Below, piece after piece: positions 31,930-44,645 of a stretch of DNA of 64,000 nucleotides. This DNA is from Siderastrea siderea (taxonomy: Eukaryota > Cnidaria > Anthozoa > Scleractinia > Rhizangiidae). The stretch is from contig OZ034967.1 in assembly GCA_964030785.1 (NCBI GenBank), forward strand, positions 45,816,033-45,880,032, in the 5' to 3' direction. A program made the translations under genes and the position numbers. How positions within the stretch are numbered: position 1 is the stretch's first letter; each line of letters begins with the position of its first letter. The notes under the pieces were generated by a model. That model saw only the letters and a list, made by a program, of their open reading frames with translations, ran no database searches and was not told the DNA's origin.

Positions 31930-34900
31930 GAAGTTAGTAAGTAGTTTATTATATGGCATCATTTTTCGTACGAAACAACACTTCCGGTAGTTCATTCAAG
32001 TCAATTTCCGGCGCGATGTCACAAGCCAGCGATTTTAACTGGCTTTCGAAAACAGTTTGATGATCGTTGCTGTCAATCGGCGAAAACTTGTGTGGCTATT
32101 GAATGAAAACTGCTCCACTTGTCCGTTTTTCGTCGTCCCCTACAACACAAGATAGTTATATTTGAAAATATTTCTTCGTTATGGGCGGAGACAACTCGGG
32201 AAAAAGAAGAAGAAAAAACCCCGCGATAAAATCTCACAAGCGTGCTTCTCAAATTGGAAATTGTGGCAGCGTGTCGTTCTGTAACGTGAACGAAGGAACT
32301 CTCGAACTTTAAAAAAGGACACTGAGAATATATCTTCGTCAAATACTGCAAGTTGTTTGCTTCAATGGCTTTTTAGAAAACTTTGTGGATACTGAGTGCA
32401 AATTTTCGTCGCACCTAACAAAGTTATTTTTATCCTCGAATTACAGCAAAAGCGGACTTGTAAAAAAGCTAAAATTATTTTCAAGGACATCCACTACAAG
32501 AGCAAACATCTCGCTGCGGAATCAAGGTACACTTTTAGTTTAATATGTGTAGCGTTAATTTGTTCTTGTGGAAAGCGCTGACTGAAGCGATGGCCTCTAT
32601 AAGCTAGACAAGAAGGTGATTGTTTCCTTTCGATTTACGGTTGCTGATAAAAGCCATTTCCTAGTTGTTTACAAGTTTTCATTTTTTTCGCCGAGAGCTT
32701 TTCTTGCAAGAAACGTACTCTCTTGTTAATGCTCAATTTTAATGATTATTATTCAAGTCTTGGCCGATTTACTCCGCTCTTTATAGCTTGCAGTCTATAG
32801 CCGTAAAAAAAAAAAACAATAAACTCACACTGAAGAAAACTGGCCATGCTTTTTGATTCACTCATGGCAAGTTTTTTGCTTATATCAAAAAGTCGGCAAA
32901 GGTAATTGAAGAGCGTTTCTCTAAAAAGACATATTCACCTCGTTCATTTGTTTCGTACCAGCTCCAAACTTCTACTTTTTTATCTTCTTGCGTTTTCGCA
33001 GTTTGAATTTAAAATCCTCTTCGAAAACTAACCAATCAGAGTGCTCCATTTAGCCTTGAGAATCGCTTGCCATAAAACAGAACAATATGAGGAAGATAAA
33101 ATACTCTACAACTAAAAAAAAACATATAGAGTTTCACACTAAGACTATAAACTTAATATTGACGACAGAGCGACTCTTCAGTTTTTGGATAATAATTTAG
33201 GAATCTGTCAAAACAACCCAATGTGTGATGCCGAAGAACAGCAATAACCTGGATTGATAAAACAACACAGACTCAGTCTAGAATAATCAAGATTTCTACT
33301 TTTCAAATAAAATACACCAAATGCGAAAAAAAAAAGAATTGCTCAAAGAAAAATATTGAAAATTACACACTAAACTTCAAAAGGAGATTAAGCTTAAGCC
33401 TACACATAGGATTGCTCATTAATGAATATTCCTTGAATGAATAAACACACAAACTTGAAATTTCATTCACATAAGCACTTGTTTGCCTGGGAAAGCAAAC
33501 TGCATTCAATTAGTTTTCCGCTCGAGTGAACTTGCTCGCAATCAATTCCTTTCGAATCGAAAACAGCAAGGTATAAATTCCAAAGCTATTTTGAAAAAGT
33601 TTTTCAAACATTTCAAGACAATTACCTTTAACAATTAAAGTCGCTAAATTAAACAATTCTCACAATGTTAATCCAGCATCAAATATGTAATTTACTTTAC
33701 CGTTGAAGTAAAAGAAGTACTTGAAAATCTAAACGAGAGTCGCCGGGTTTCCTTCCAGATCTCCTTAGCTTTGAAATTAAGTTTGTGTCCTCAAACAAGG
33801 ATTTCTTGCCTTCACGCTCTCCAATTTCTTCGATATGCGCCTTCGAGTTTAAAGCAATCTCTTCAGGTTTATTTCTTTTCATGATGAGCTGTTAAAGTCT
33901 TCATTCCAAGAATTTATTGAAAATCGAGCGTGCGAGGAACCAGCGGCCATAACAAGGCTTCAGATGTATAGTTAGACTTAACTTTCTTTCTAAGGTTCGT
34001 AACAGCTTCACCGAAAATTCGACACAAAAATTGCCTGCAAACCAATATTCAACCAAAAAAACAAAACAAAACAAAAAAAATAAACACGTTATTCACCGGC
34101 CTAGGTCGGTGAATAACATATATAAAACACAGTTTACTAAGACACGCCTAGGGAAAATCCATGGATAATTCACACCCACTCGGGATTTACCGAAAAAATA
34201 CAACGACCTTAGGCCCAAGAGGGCCCAATAGGGCCACCCTTGATTGATGAAGGGGGTAACCAATGGCGGATCAAGGGAGGGGTCCAGCGGGCCCGACCCT
34301 TGCCCCATTAAGGCTCGCAATGCCGAAAGTTTGTTCCATTTTGAAACATATTCCATTCCCTCACCCTAACCCACCATCTTAAATTCAAGGCTCCCATTCT
34401 ACAAAGAATCCTGAAATGCTATTGGTAAAGAACGCTTGAAATTCTCTACGTCCCTAGTATTCTTCAGTGCGATCCCACACTTAACGACCTGATGGCACCA
34501 GTGGGTAAACATCTCTCTGTTTGCTTTCTCTAAACTTCTGGAGCTATCCGTAGTGGACAACTAAAATAATTCCAACAAAAAATGATTAAATAGATCAAGT
34601 GAAAACAAGGTGAGGAAATGTCGCCTCAACGTATAATCGATGTCTAGGAGATTAAAGTAGGGCACAAAATTGCGTTAATGGAGAGCACAAAATTGCATTA
34701 ATGAAAAAGCATTTCTTCAATATCCCAATTAATATATCATGTCAAGTCAGACAGACTTTCTGTCGCCAGCAAAGCAAGCAACCAATCAGATGAGTTAGGC
34801 TGAAATTGGCCTTTTGTGGTTTCCAGGAGGCTTCCAGCAGCAATACAATTGATAAATAATCACTTTACTGTCGACACGAAAGCAAAACATCTTCTATCCT

Positions 34901-35700
34901 TGGATGGTTTTCCACTTTATACCAGTGCTAGCCAACCCGCACACTTTCTATCATTCATTGTCATCAGTGAAAGTTCTCTGTGACAGTTTCATTATCAGTA
35001 GCGATGTGGGGCTATGAAACAGGCTTCAAGTTTTATTGTTTTCTTCACAATTGATTTTCCAATGTAGCTAAAAGGAATTTTAACTTCCATTAGCCACTCG
35101 ATCACCTGACAAATTAACAACAAAAGAACATTACATAACGAAGGTAAAATTATTCATTACAGAAGACCAGCTCGTAGAGGAAGGATCGCAAACTCATTCT
35201 CGGAGAACAAAACGCGTTAATTACTAAACAAGAAAGAAGGTAAATATATTCTATAGTTTTTGCTTCACTCTTTCACTTCCAGAGTCAGTTATGGAGACAT
35301 TTAAGGTTCTTCTAAGTTTGGCGCCTATGGTGTGGCCATTCAAATAAACCCTTTTCAGCAGTACTTTTACATGGAACTATTTATATTTAAGTATTTGGGA
35401 TTCGTCTTGAATTTTGATTTTAGGCACTCTTGGGAGGGAAAGGATAAAAAGAGGATCAGTAAACAAAGTCGCGAGCTGGAATACGTGAATGCATGTTTTC
35501 ATTCTAATAACGTTAACGTCCAGCAACAAACAGAACGCACGATAACAAACTCGCCTCTATAGGTCGGCCCAACTGGCATAATTCACAACGTCCCGCTACA
35601 GCGAAGTTCTGAAGTTTGGCCTCATAGTATACATTAGATTGTACGGATGCATAACTTTTTTATCAGGGCCTAATAAGGACTTCACATTTTCTCTTTGTTT
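31930..35700. other. Intergenic region, no gene recognised
   Basis: AT-rich with short frames only. A perfect small palindrome GTTATTCACC..GGTGAATAAC is at 34088-34117, next to an A/C-rich stretch. A block at about 34255-34320 with GGCGGATCAAGGGAGGGG looks like a dispersed repeat. Confidence 0.4.
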
Positions 35701-35714
35701 TAGTTAAACTGACC

Positions 35715-35787
35715 ATGAAGACTCTCAGTATTGTAATCCTGGTCGTTTTGCTGGTGTCTGCCGTGAACTCCCGATCAGTTCATGAAG
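35715..35787 (+). CDS. Signal-peptide first exon of an unresolved secreted protein
   Basis: ATG at 35715 opens a typical signal peptide (KTLSIVILVVLLVSAVNS) followed by RSVHE and a donor at 35788 (AAG|GTGAGA) in phase 1, the phase used by the signal exons of the small cysteine-rich genes. An acceptor-like tract occurs upstream, just before the ATG. Downstream, acceptors at about 36375 (aatttcag) and 38428 (tgtctttcag) both keep phase 1 open for at least a few codons, but I cannot choose between them. The segment 36376-36560 is open in several frames, which is ambiguous. The product is unknown beyond being secreted. Confidence 0.5.
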
Positions 35788-35987
35788 GTGAGACTTTCAT
35801 TCACATCCGTCATTATCCAAGCATCGAATCCATCACCTTTTCTACCAAGCACAACAATTCGAAGGGCTCTGAAGATTTTCTTTGAATGCTCAACGCACTT
35901 AAGGATTTAAGTTACGACAGACTAAAACAAAGCACTGTCTTTAACAGTATTTTCGTTCTAGTAAAATATAATACTAACAAACACCAT

Positions 35988-36288
35988 AGTACAACGCTAA
36001 ATTTTGGCGTGCTCCCATTGGTCGAAATCGATCACTTGACGCCATTGTGTCCCCCTCAGCGGGCGCCTATCAGCTCATAGTACCCGTTTTGGCAATTTTC
36101 GATAATACCCATTTTTGGCAATTTTCGCTCAAAATTAGCGTTGTACAAAAAAACCAATAGAGTCCTTCTGTCTCAGGCCCTATGTGTGATAGGTTCCCCC
36201 GGAAATTTGATCTTCAAACTTGTTGTGTACATCAAACTTCCGCGGGCAACCTATCACACGATAGTGCCTTTGACAGAAGAGCTCTTGT
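35988..36288. mobile_element. Double foldback element, copy 1
   Basis: Two adjacent inverted-repeat units. Unit one runs from AGTACAACGCTAAATTTTGG to CTCAAAATTAGCGTTGTAC (about 36147). Unit two runs from CAATAGAGTCCTTCTGTCTC to GACAGAAGAGCTCTTG and has an inner pair GATAGGTT/AACCTATC. The same composite recurs at 40286-40603 in the opposite orientation, so the two units move or amplify together. No coding frame is present. Confidence 0.8.
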
Positions 36289-36636
36289 TTAAATACACCC
36301 TACGTTTGTACACACAAAAATTGCTGAAGTAAATTTAAGAAAAGAACCATTTTCTCAGGATAAAACCAAAGAATTTCAGCTTTAATACGCGACAACAGAT
36401 TCTTTGCCTGCTGTACACTGCATGTTCTTCGTTGGGGCGAGGATTCAGACTTCTTGCGATTTGCCCACCATGCGCCACACCTCGCATTCTACGATGCCGC
36501 TGGTCAGTACGTTAGTCCCACGGTTCTGCATCCAGCACAGTCAATCAGAGCAGAATAAAATGCAAACTGTAGCACAGGGAAGTTCTCCTTGATGGATCAA
36601 GCCTTCCATTTGAACTGTCACATTTTAAATTCAGAA

Positions 36637-36640
36637 ATTT

Positions 36641-36680
<40 letters not shown>

Positions 36681-36681
36681 C
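36637..36681. repeat. (AATC)n microsatellite
   Basis: About ten AATC units. A shorter CAATCAATCCATCAATC run occurs at about 37152-37170. Confidence 0.9.
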
Positions 36682-37353
36682 TCAGTCCATTTGCTAATGC
36701 CAATGCGTGGGATAAGGTTGCCCTGTACATCCGAGCCAGAGGCTCACGTATAAAACGCATGACAGAAAATAACATGAAAATACAAGACTTACAATGATTC
36801 AGAAATTTATCTACACTCTAAAGTTAGACCCGCATTACAGAAGTAATGGTGCCGAGAGATCTTTCAAACAAGGCCAATATTGGAAATATATATGAAATGC
36901 TAATATTGGTGAAAAGATATTTCCTGTACGTTTGTTATTTGGCACAGAGCGCGGTGAAGCAAAAGTGTACGACAGCCTACCGGCTGATGCCGCATATGAG
37001 AAGAGGTTGGTTATTCCGGTTCGCCCTGATCCATGCGACGCTTGTAGATATGTTTGTAGAACGGGACGCGCAACAGGGCACTGCAAAGAGAAATGCTGCT
37101 AGGATCGACAAGCTGGAGGTATTAAAGAGAGGGTTATTAATCATTTTACAGTCAATCAATCAATCCATCAATCAATACCTTTGTTATACACGATAACAAT
37201 TAAAATCTTAACATTTGTGGGTCGTGAAGCAAACAGAGCTGAAATAAGAGGTCTTTAGCAGTACTCTCCAGTGGATGTTGTTCGTGTTTCAGTATTTTAC
37301 ATAAAAAAGATGTTTTTTCTTGACTAATCACACAGTTAATTGCAACCCCACAA

Positions 37354-37377
37354 CCCCCCCCCCCCCGCCCCCGTCCG
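37354..37377. repeat. C-rich low-complexity tract
   Basis: A poly-C run interrupted by G and T in non-coding DNA. Confidence 0.85.
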
Positions 37378-37540
37378 CCCCAAAAAATAACGAAGAAACA
37401 AACACCACCAATGGATAGTTTTTCTAACGAAGTCTTATCTGCATGTCACACCACAGCATTTTATTCACAAACTGAAACGTTGGCGGGGAGTGGGGGCGTG
37501 TACAGGTTACCAAAAAACACCACGGGAAAGTAAAGCTCTG

Positions 37541-38170
37541 TACATGTAACTTTTATTTGAATTGTCACAATTGAGGATTTCATCCACAGACTCAAAAGTT
37601 AGAACCATGTTGTACAGCATAATAAATAGCACCACAGGAAAGTACTGCTCAGTAGCTTTCATTTGAATGGTCACACTTTAGGATTTCATCCACAGACTCA
37701 AAAGTTAGAACCATGTTGTACAGCATAATAAAGAGCACCACAGGAAAGTACTGCTCAGTAGCTTTCATTTGAATGGTCACACTTTAGGATTTCATCCACT
37801 GACTCAAAAGTCAGAACCACCTTGTACAGCATAATAAACAGCACCACAGGAAAGTACTGCTCAGTAGCTTTTATTTGAATGGTCACACTTTAGGATTTCA
37901 TACACAGACTCAAAAGTCAGAACCACCTTTTACAGCATAATAAACAGCACCACAGGAAAGTACTGCTCTGCAGCTTTCATTTGAATGGTCACACTTTAGG
38001 ATTTCATCCACTGACTCAAAAGTCAGAACCACCTTGTACAGCATAATAAACAGTACCACAGGAAAGTACTGCTCAGTAGCTTTCATTTGAATGGTCATAC
38101 TCTAGGATTTCATCCACAGACTCAAAAGTTAGAATCATCTTGTAGAGCGTGATAAACATCACCACAGGAA
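37541..38170. repeat. Tandem array, unit 106 bp, nearly six copies
   Basis: Each unit contains CAGCATAATAAACAGCACC, ACAGGAAAGTACTGCTCAGT, a TTGAATGGTCACACTTTAGG-like stretch and CCACAGACTCAAAAG. Central copies are nearly identical; edge copies are diverged. The period is not a multiple of three, so frames across it are not conserved as protein. Related single units appear around 29885-30000 and 46180-46450. Confidence 0.9.
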
Positions 38171-38199
38171 AATAAAATCCCCAAGTGGCTGTAATTCGA

Positions 38200-40280
38200 C
38201 TGGTTTCGCTAATAATTATGTCCATCAGTGTGAGAAATTCTCAGGATAAAATCCTGCCAAATGACAAACGATATAGTATTTTGAAAAAAAAAGAAAAAGA
38301 ATGATAAAACCTAGCTGAACAAGGTTGCATTCCTTCAAGCGAGAAACAAACATAACTACCTGAGTCCAAGGTTTAAAAAACCTATGTTTTCAATGTCTCA
38401 TAAAAAAATATTGTTTTATGTCTTTCAGGGATTCTTCAAGGCGCATCCGCAACAAAATAATAGTTAAAAGTACAAGGATTCATTTTACATGTAATAAGTT
38501 GCTTGCTGGGTGCAAAAATAAATGCTCATTAACAGTTAATGACTTGACTCAATTTATTGTGAATTGGATAAACAAGCCGATTTTGTTCCGTGAAACTTCT
38601 GTATGAGGGTAAGTCTAAAATCTGACGAAAATGTTCACAAATACTGATGAGAAAATTAAGCGACACTTTCCCCCAAAGCGGTGCACTCGATCGATTTGGC
38701 GACATAAGAATAGTATTTCTCCATTTCTGGTCACTCAAACTGAAAGGGTAAGAGACACACTGATAGAGGACAGATTTTTTTTCCATCTCTTTATTTGTCC
38801 ATTTCTTTATTGCTGGAAAAAGTTTCCCAAAAGGTAAGGGATATAGTGTCCAGCGTTCACAGTCAACTATAAGAACATTTCCACTGAGTGTATTTTTACG
38901 CGTCATAATATTATAAACGAGGATACATTTTATGCACTGGTATAAAACACAAATTAATGTCGTGTGTTATCTTCTTGAAGACTGTCGTCCCTTTAAAAAG
39001 GTGGCTTCAGCTCACTGCGATCAACTATAGAACGTCAACGTTGACGGCTTGTTCGAGCACTTTGGCAAACCGCCACATTGTCCCAAAATTGCGTGTTAGG
39101 TGTTCATGGTTCTCAGATAGCCAACCTAAATAAATCAAATAAGAAAACTCAGCGCGAGGAAACCATCCCAGGTGTAGAACTGTATTTCCCCCCCCAAAAA
39201 CGTCAATTCGTAAAATAAAACTAGCTCCCGCAAACATTTTCAGGCTAAAAGGCAGTTATAGTTCAGTGGCAATTTGCCGGTATGCTTACCCTAACAGGTT
39301 TTAGAAAAAAAAATTGAAGTCAGGCCACGCAAAAATTCTAGACGGAAATTCAGTGAATTATTTGCCTTGATTTATTTACCACAGTTTAGCTAGCATAACA
39401 TGAAATAGACTAAACTGATATAACATAGCCATATTCCATTCGCACATTGAAAAAAGTTAAATATCTACAAGATTTATTCGCAACTACTCACGTACGTTTC
39501 TGCTTAAATGCGAAGATCTACCATCTCTGTAATTCTTTCACTCGCAGTTTAATATGTGCACTGTTACAGGTACGTGTGTTTACTGCTATTTTCAGTGAAA
39601 AGGCAAACAAAAACCGCTGTTAGAAGAAATACCTTAAACCCGTTCATGTCTCTCAAGGAAGGTGCTATTGTATTCGTACTCTCTGCGAGAAGAAGTATTA
39701 GACGTAAACAAGTCCCCTGTGTGAAGGTAAGAAGCTGAACAGAGGGATTCGCTTGCCAAGTAGTGACCTCGTCATCCCTTTCAAAGAAGGAAATATCCAA
39801 TTGTTACAGAGACTGTACCTGAATATTAGTAAGCAGGCCCTCCGATTGGCTTCGTACAAATACGCTATCAGCTCATATAACCCGCCGCACAAATACGAAA
39901 TTAATTCAAACCTTTCCTTTCGTAAGTCAAAAACAATTGTCACAATAAAAGTAGCGTGATCTCGAGTTCGTGTCAATTATTACAGTACTTGCTTGTCTTT
40001 CAAGTATTTAACTGATTTTTAAAGGTCACAAGGTTCCTCCTAGATAATGCAATGCACACCAAGTTCATTTGCAGAGACAGCTCACAAAAAGCTTTGAAAA
40101 CTTGTCCGATTGATAGGCGGCCTCCTTTCCATTGCCAGTTCTTCTCTGAAGTATTTTCATATCATTGCATCTTGATCTGATGTATTTCTATCCATCTTCT
40201 TGAAGACCTCAGTGTTTCTAGTGAAATACATCTCTTTACTTTGCCTGGAGTATCTCCAGTCTTAAAGCTCTTAAGAACTA
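38200..40280. other. Intergenic region, no firm gene
   Basis: Several acceptor/donor pairs occur, for example an open segment 39594-39726 bounded by attttcag and AAG|GTAAGA, but there is no homology or signal to confirm it. Nothing else is supportable. Confidence 0.35.
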
Positions 40281-40285
40281 CTTAA

Positions 40286-40603
40286 ACAATAGAGCTCTTC
40301 TGTCGAAGGCACTATCGTATGACAGGTTACCCGAGGAAATTTGATGTTCACAACAAATATTAGCCCGAGAACGCACTTTGAGGGCTTACATGAAGTTTGA
40401 ACATCAAATTTCCGAGGGAACCTATCACACGTAGAGCCTGAGACAGAAGGACTCTATTGTTTTTATTGTGCAACGCTAAATTTTGAGCGAAAATTGCCAA
40501 AAACGGGCACTATAAGCTGATAGGCGCCCGTTGAGGAGAGACACCATCGCGTCACGTGACCGATTTCGCCCAATGGGAGCACGCCAAAATTTAGCGTTGT
40601 ACT
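40286..40603. mobile_element. Double foldback element, copy 2 (inverted)
   Basis: It carries the same two units as 35988-36288 in reverse order and orientation: CAATAGAGCTCTTCTGTC..GACAGAAGGACTCTATTG, then GTGCAACGCTAAATTTTGAG..CAAAATTTAGCGTTGTACT. Both units are complete and the junction between them is conserved. Confidence 0.8.
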
Positions 40604-40609
40604 ATAAAT

Positions 40610-42190
40610 CCTTTTAGTGTTTTTATACACGTATCATTGCATCTTTAGATCCCTTTGATGACGACGGTAACAAATCGAGTTCAAATCCTTAAGACTTTCG
40701 GATCCTTTGTTACAAGTACTTCCATATTGGTGATAATGTACTCTGAACGAAACACTTTTGTAACCTTCAGTGCTGACAGCTGTTACAATTCTCAGCTGCT
40801 TTGCCACTTAACATTATTCGGTGTGACGTTTGACCATCCATCTCGTCAAAAATTCTTCACTGGAAGGAAGTCTTGCGTCGATGACTTCCTATTTCAAATA
40901 AAATTATTTCAAGAACTGGACAATTCATTTGAAGTATTTCCGTATCCGTTGCACTTCTCTTCATCCCCATTGAAGTCTTCGGTTTTAGGAGCGAAAATGA
41001 TATCTCAAACAAGCCTCAATGATTTCCCATTTCAAATCTTTTAGGGCTGGTTCTTTTGTTCCAAATGTTTCCGTATCGAAGTATCCCTGTTTAGTGTTAA
41101 CAATCATATTGCATTGTTCGAGCACAACCATTAGTCGACACAAAAACAAGTGTGGGACGCAGTTTCCGCTCATCAAGACTTCCTAACGACATGTTCATCT
41201 TCGCCACTGCTCTTTCTTTTGAAGGTTTCTAGTTTGAGATTGCCATGGACTTAAACAAATTTCTGCACATTGCAAAAGAAACTGTATGAATCTTGTATAC
41301 TTATATGATTACCGTGATTCGCCGTTCAAATCGTTTGGGAATGAATTTTTAAATTTGCTTCCAGTGTTTATCACTTCGGTTGCAATAAATATTCCTGTCT
41401 ATTTTATACTTCTAGTGATTAAATATTGCAATTTTCTTTAATTCCCGTGGAAGGTTTTCTGGTAATCGTTATCTTCATAAAAGTCAAAATTAACAAAAAT
41501 AAAGTTGGGTTAGAGAGTTTTCTTTTGATGCTAAAAATATGAAAGTTCATGAATAACGCACGCAATGGTACACGGATATTAAAGAGGCAATAGCTTAACT
41601 CATTGTTCGCCCGTGAAAACTACAATGTTAAAAATGACAAATAAACTAAACCTCTCATGAACTATTTCCATTCATATTTTGAAAAGCAATTAAGGAAAAT
41701 TTCTCAAGAGGACATTTGAGTGAAATGGAACGCGCTCCCATAAGCGAATGAGGTCTGCTCTTTTTCAGCGTATACAAATTGCGCAAACCGACAAGAAACA
41801 CAATCGCCAAGCGCTGACATGAACTGCTTTTGAGGCTCCAACTCTAAATTTCAAGGTAAGAACAAACTTGCTAAACTGCTTCCACATAGAAATGAGTCTT
41901 TTTCAATTGCATGCCGAGAGGAATACCCCACAATATCATAGTCTAGTCTCAGAATAATTCCAGTCTCTGTTACAAAAAAATATTGTTCACCGCAATTTTA
42001 CCTGCGTGTCCAAAGTTAAGGACAACAATATTGCAGTATTCCTCTGTACACGCAACAGCTTTCTGTTTGTGTCAGAATTGCACTGTCTTTACTGCAACAA
42101 GGGATTGGTCGTTGTGGTGCGTATTTTCATTGAGTAACTGTAAATTGTCCGTCTTTGTCCTCTAAGGGCTTGTTGACATAAAAGAAGCTT
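40610..42190. other. Upstream region of the GPCR pseudogene, no firm gene
   Basis: A 129-codon plus frame at 40655-41044 has no recognisable domain. A strong donor, TTTCAAG|GTAAGA (GT at 41856), may end a 5' UTR exon belonging to the GPCR-like sequence that starts at 42200. Confidence 0.35.
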
Positions 42191-42199
42191 GACCTACCA

Positions 42200-43983
42200 A
42201 TGAATACAGCAGAAAACAGTAAGGTTTGTGGCCTAGCGGAGTGGATCCCCATTCCGACTAACGACTCACCCATCTCAGTAAACGATCTTGCTGTTGCTGT
42301 TTTCAACGTGCTGTCGGGTCTCTTCGCGTTTCTCAGTAATCTGGTCATCATTGTCACTGCTATCAAAACACCGTCATTGCAAAGACCTTCCAACATACTG
42401 CTTTGCAGTCTAGCCACTGCAGATTGTCTGACCGGTGTAACACTTCAACCGATATTTGTTACATGGTGGATACTAATCCAGCGAGTCCACGAGTCCTGTT
42501 CTTATCAGCAGGAACTTACCACTGCTGCCTGGCAGTTATCAGCTGTGATCGCTGTCATGCTTTGTCCAAGCCTTTTGCATATCGCGCAAAAGTGACGAAA
42601 GGAGGTAAATACTATTTTTTGTCTCACAACTTTTATGCAAGGTTGCGTCAACGATCAAAGGACGTCTCCAAAGCAGTGTCATCAACATTCCTTATCACGC
42701 ACCCCCCGTGGGAGGAGTACACCGTCCATAAGTTCCCATCGTCTAACACGGTCCTCTGTCACCACTTTTTCTCTACCCCAAGTACAGCTCACTTGTAACT
42801 CTAAATGCTCCCGAGCTATCCACTTTTCCTCTTTCTCGCTACAATAGTGCTTTCCTTCCTAAACGTGGGGCAACCCGTGCGCCACTTTCCGTGACTTACC
42901 GATGTTACTATGAGCCTTGCACGTACTCAGTGTCTCTCTGTTACTTCTTAGCGCCCTACAGATAACGAGTAAATGATTGAGTATACCAGCATGTTGCCAG
43001 TGCCCTCGGCTCGCCTTATTATTGCTTTTCAAACTGCGCACTAGGTTTGAAAAGTCGTACTGATACTTAAACCGATTTAATGGGTTTTTTTTATGCTTGG
43101 CCACGAAACCCTCCAAGTTGATGTGCCACGACACTAAAACTATGACAGCGGCGACCTGATGTGACAGAAACATCAGGTTAACACAATCTCTTTTGACAAA
43201 AAACGGCAATAACAACAAAAATCCTCCAAGTTGCGACTATTTTATGTTCCACGGCGACTAGAATTAGCGGCTACCTCGCGTGAAAGAAAGTTGCCACTCT
43301 GAAAACTACACCAAAAGACTGAGGCAGCCGTAATAGCGTCACTTATTAAAGCGAAAAAAAACATAACTTGGAGGGTTGCTACGGAACTCCTATTGGAGAA
43401 ATCAATGGATAAAAACTAGCGCCAACACTAGTAGGCTGTAGCCACCCTTGTTACTTTTAAACGCCTCAGGTGAACAAAGTACCTTCCAGTGCACTCAAAA
43501 GATTTTTCTTTCCACATCCATAGGTGTAGTAAAGGTTGCTGTTTTCACCACATTGACTTGGTTTGCAACGACAACACTGTCCAAATTTTTGTTCTACCCC
43601 CGCATCTTGGACTCGTTCTAGTGATAACGTCAGGACTCCTTGCTGTTATACTCACAATCATCAATTACATTGCTATGCTCATGGTCATTCGGCGACACAA
43701 CAGTCGGGTTGCAAATGCAGTTTCTTCGCACCAGCTGTTAATCATACTGGGGCGCGAAAAGAGAGTTGCTAAGGACATGTTTATCGTTACTGTTGTTCTC
43801 TTTCTTTGTGTACTCCCAAAATTGGTAGCTATAGTCTTCAGGCAGGCACTTGGTAACCTATAGAGCGGCCTGTACTTGTGGTCGACAACAGCAATGCTAC
43901 TGAACTCGTGTATTAATCCAGTTCTTTATTTGGTTCGGGACTCTAAGTTGAGAAGTGCAGTGAAGTCTATGATGCACATTTGA
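42200..43983 (+). pseudogene. Class A (rhodopsin-like) GPCR pseudogene
   Basis: The frame from ATG 42200 gives a short N-terminus, TM1 (LSGLFAFLSNLVIIVTAI), and TM2 with SLATADCLTG. In TM3 the frame shifts, and the +1 frame then reads VISCDRCHALSKPFAYRAKV, a DRY-region motif with Cys in place of Tyr. About 920 bp of unrelated sequence follows (42603 to about 43523, bounded by gtaaat and tccatag, so it may be an intron). TM4 (VAVFTTLTWFATTTLS) resumes, then the frame shifts again to TM5 (LVLVITSGLLAVILTIINYI) and TM6 (FIVTVVLFLCVLPKLVAIVF). A TAG at 43861 interrupts the approach to TM7, whose SCINPVLYLV contains the NPxxY motif. Two frameshifts and a stop make a working receptor unlikely. The ligand class cannot be told. 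Confidence 0.8.
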
Positions 43984-43999
43984 AAACGTAGGTCCATTC

Positions 44000-44640
44000 A
44001 CGTAGATAATGCAAAGTTGCGATGAATTTTAATAAAAAATGGCAACTGATCATCCAATGAAAAGATGTCTAATTTTCGAAATAAATTCCAAGGCTCCACT
44101 CGTTCACTCCAAAAGGCTTAATAGGTTCAGAAATTGAGGTTTTAACTCCTTAATTTGTGAATTAAGCTAGGGAGAAGAACTTTCGAGTGACAGTCAACGT
44201 ATGACAATTTATTCGTTTGTTAGTGAGCCAAGTTAGGTTGGCAGGTTAATTTAACTTGGGTGAATTTAACTCTCTTCTTTGAAACACTGCTGTAGGGCCA
44301 TTCACATGTCACAGCTAGCGAGCACTAATTTCTGGTGAAAAACAGTTCACGCTCTTATCAAAGTTAACTTATTAATGGGACACTTGATTTCTCCTTCGAT
44401 ATACATAAAAATATCAGCAAAGGATTCACACACAAAACATACAAAGTAAACGTCCACATACCAATCACTCCCACCACAGAGCGGCTTTATCTTGTAAAGA
44501 ATCTTCAACACACGTAAGTATTTACCTGTGAATAGAAAGCAAAGTTCGTAAATTGTAATCTTAGATAATGTTCTCCGGCCTCATCTTACTACATTACTTT
44601 TCAACAGTCTCGCAAAAGCTTCTTTCCGTTGCGGAACATT
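44000..44640. other. Intergenic region, no gene recognised
   Basis: Short frames only; nothing supportable was seen. Confidence 0.45.
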
Positions 44641-44645
44641 TCTTC

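Noticed and set aside
37541..38170. Regularly spaced repeats that could suggest a CRISPR array
   Set aside because: The whole 106-bp unit is repeated, with no unique spacers, and the setting is a eukaryotic genome.
38529..38906. 125-codon minus-strand frame
   Set aside because: No recognisable domain, no signal peptide, no splice or homology support; length is compatible with chance in this composition.
40655..41044. 129-codon plus-strand frame
   Set aside because: No domain or paralogue support, and the opposite strand is also partly open. Kept only as a remark in the interval entry.
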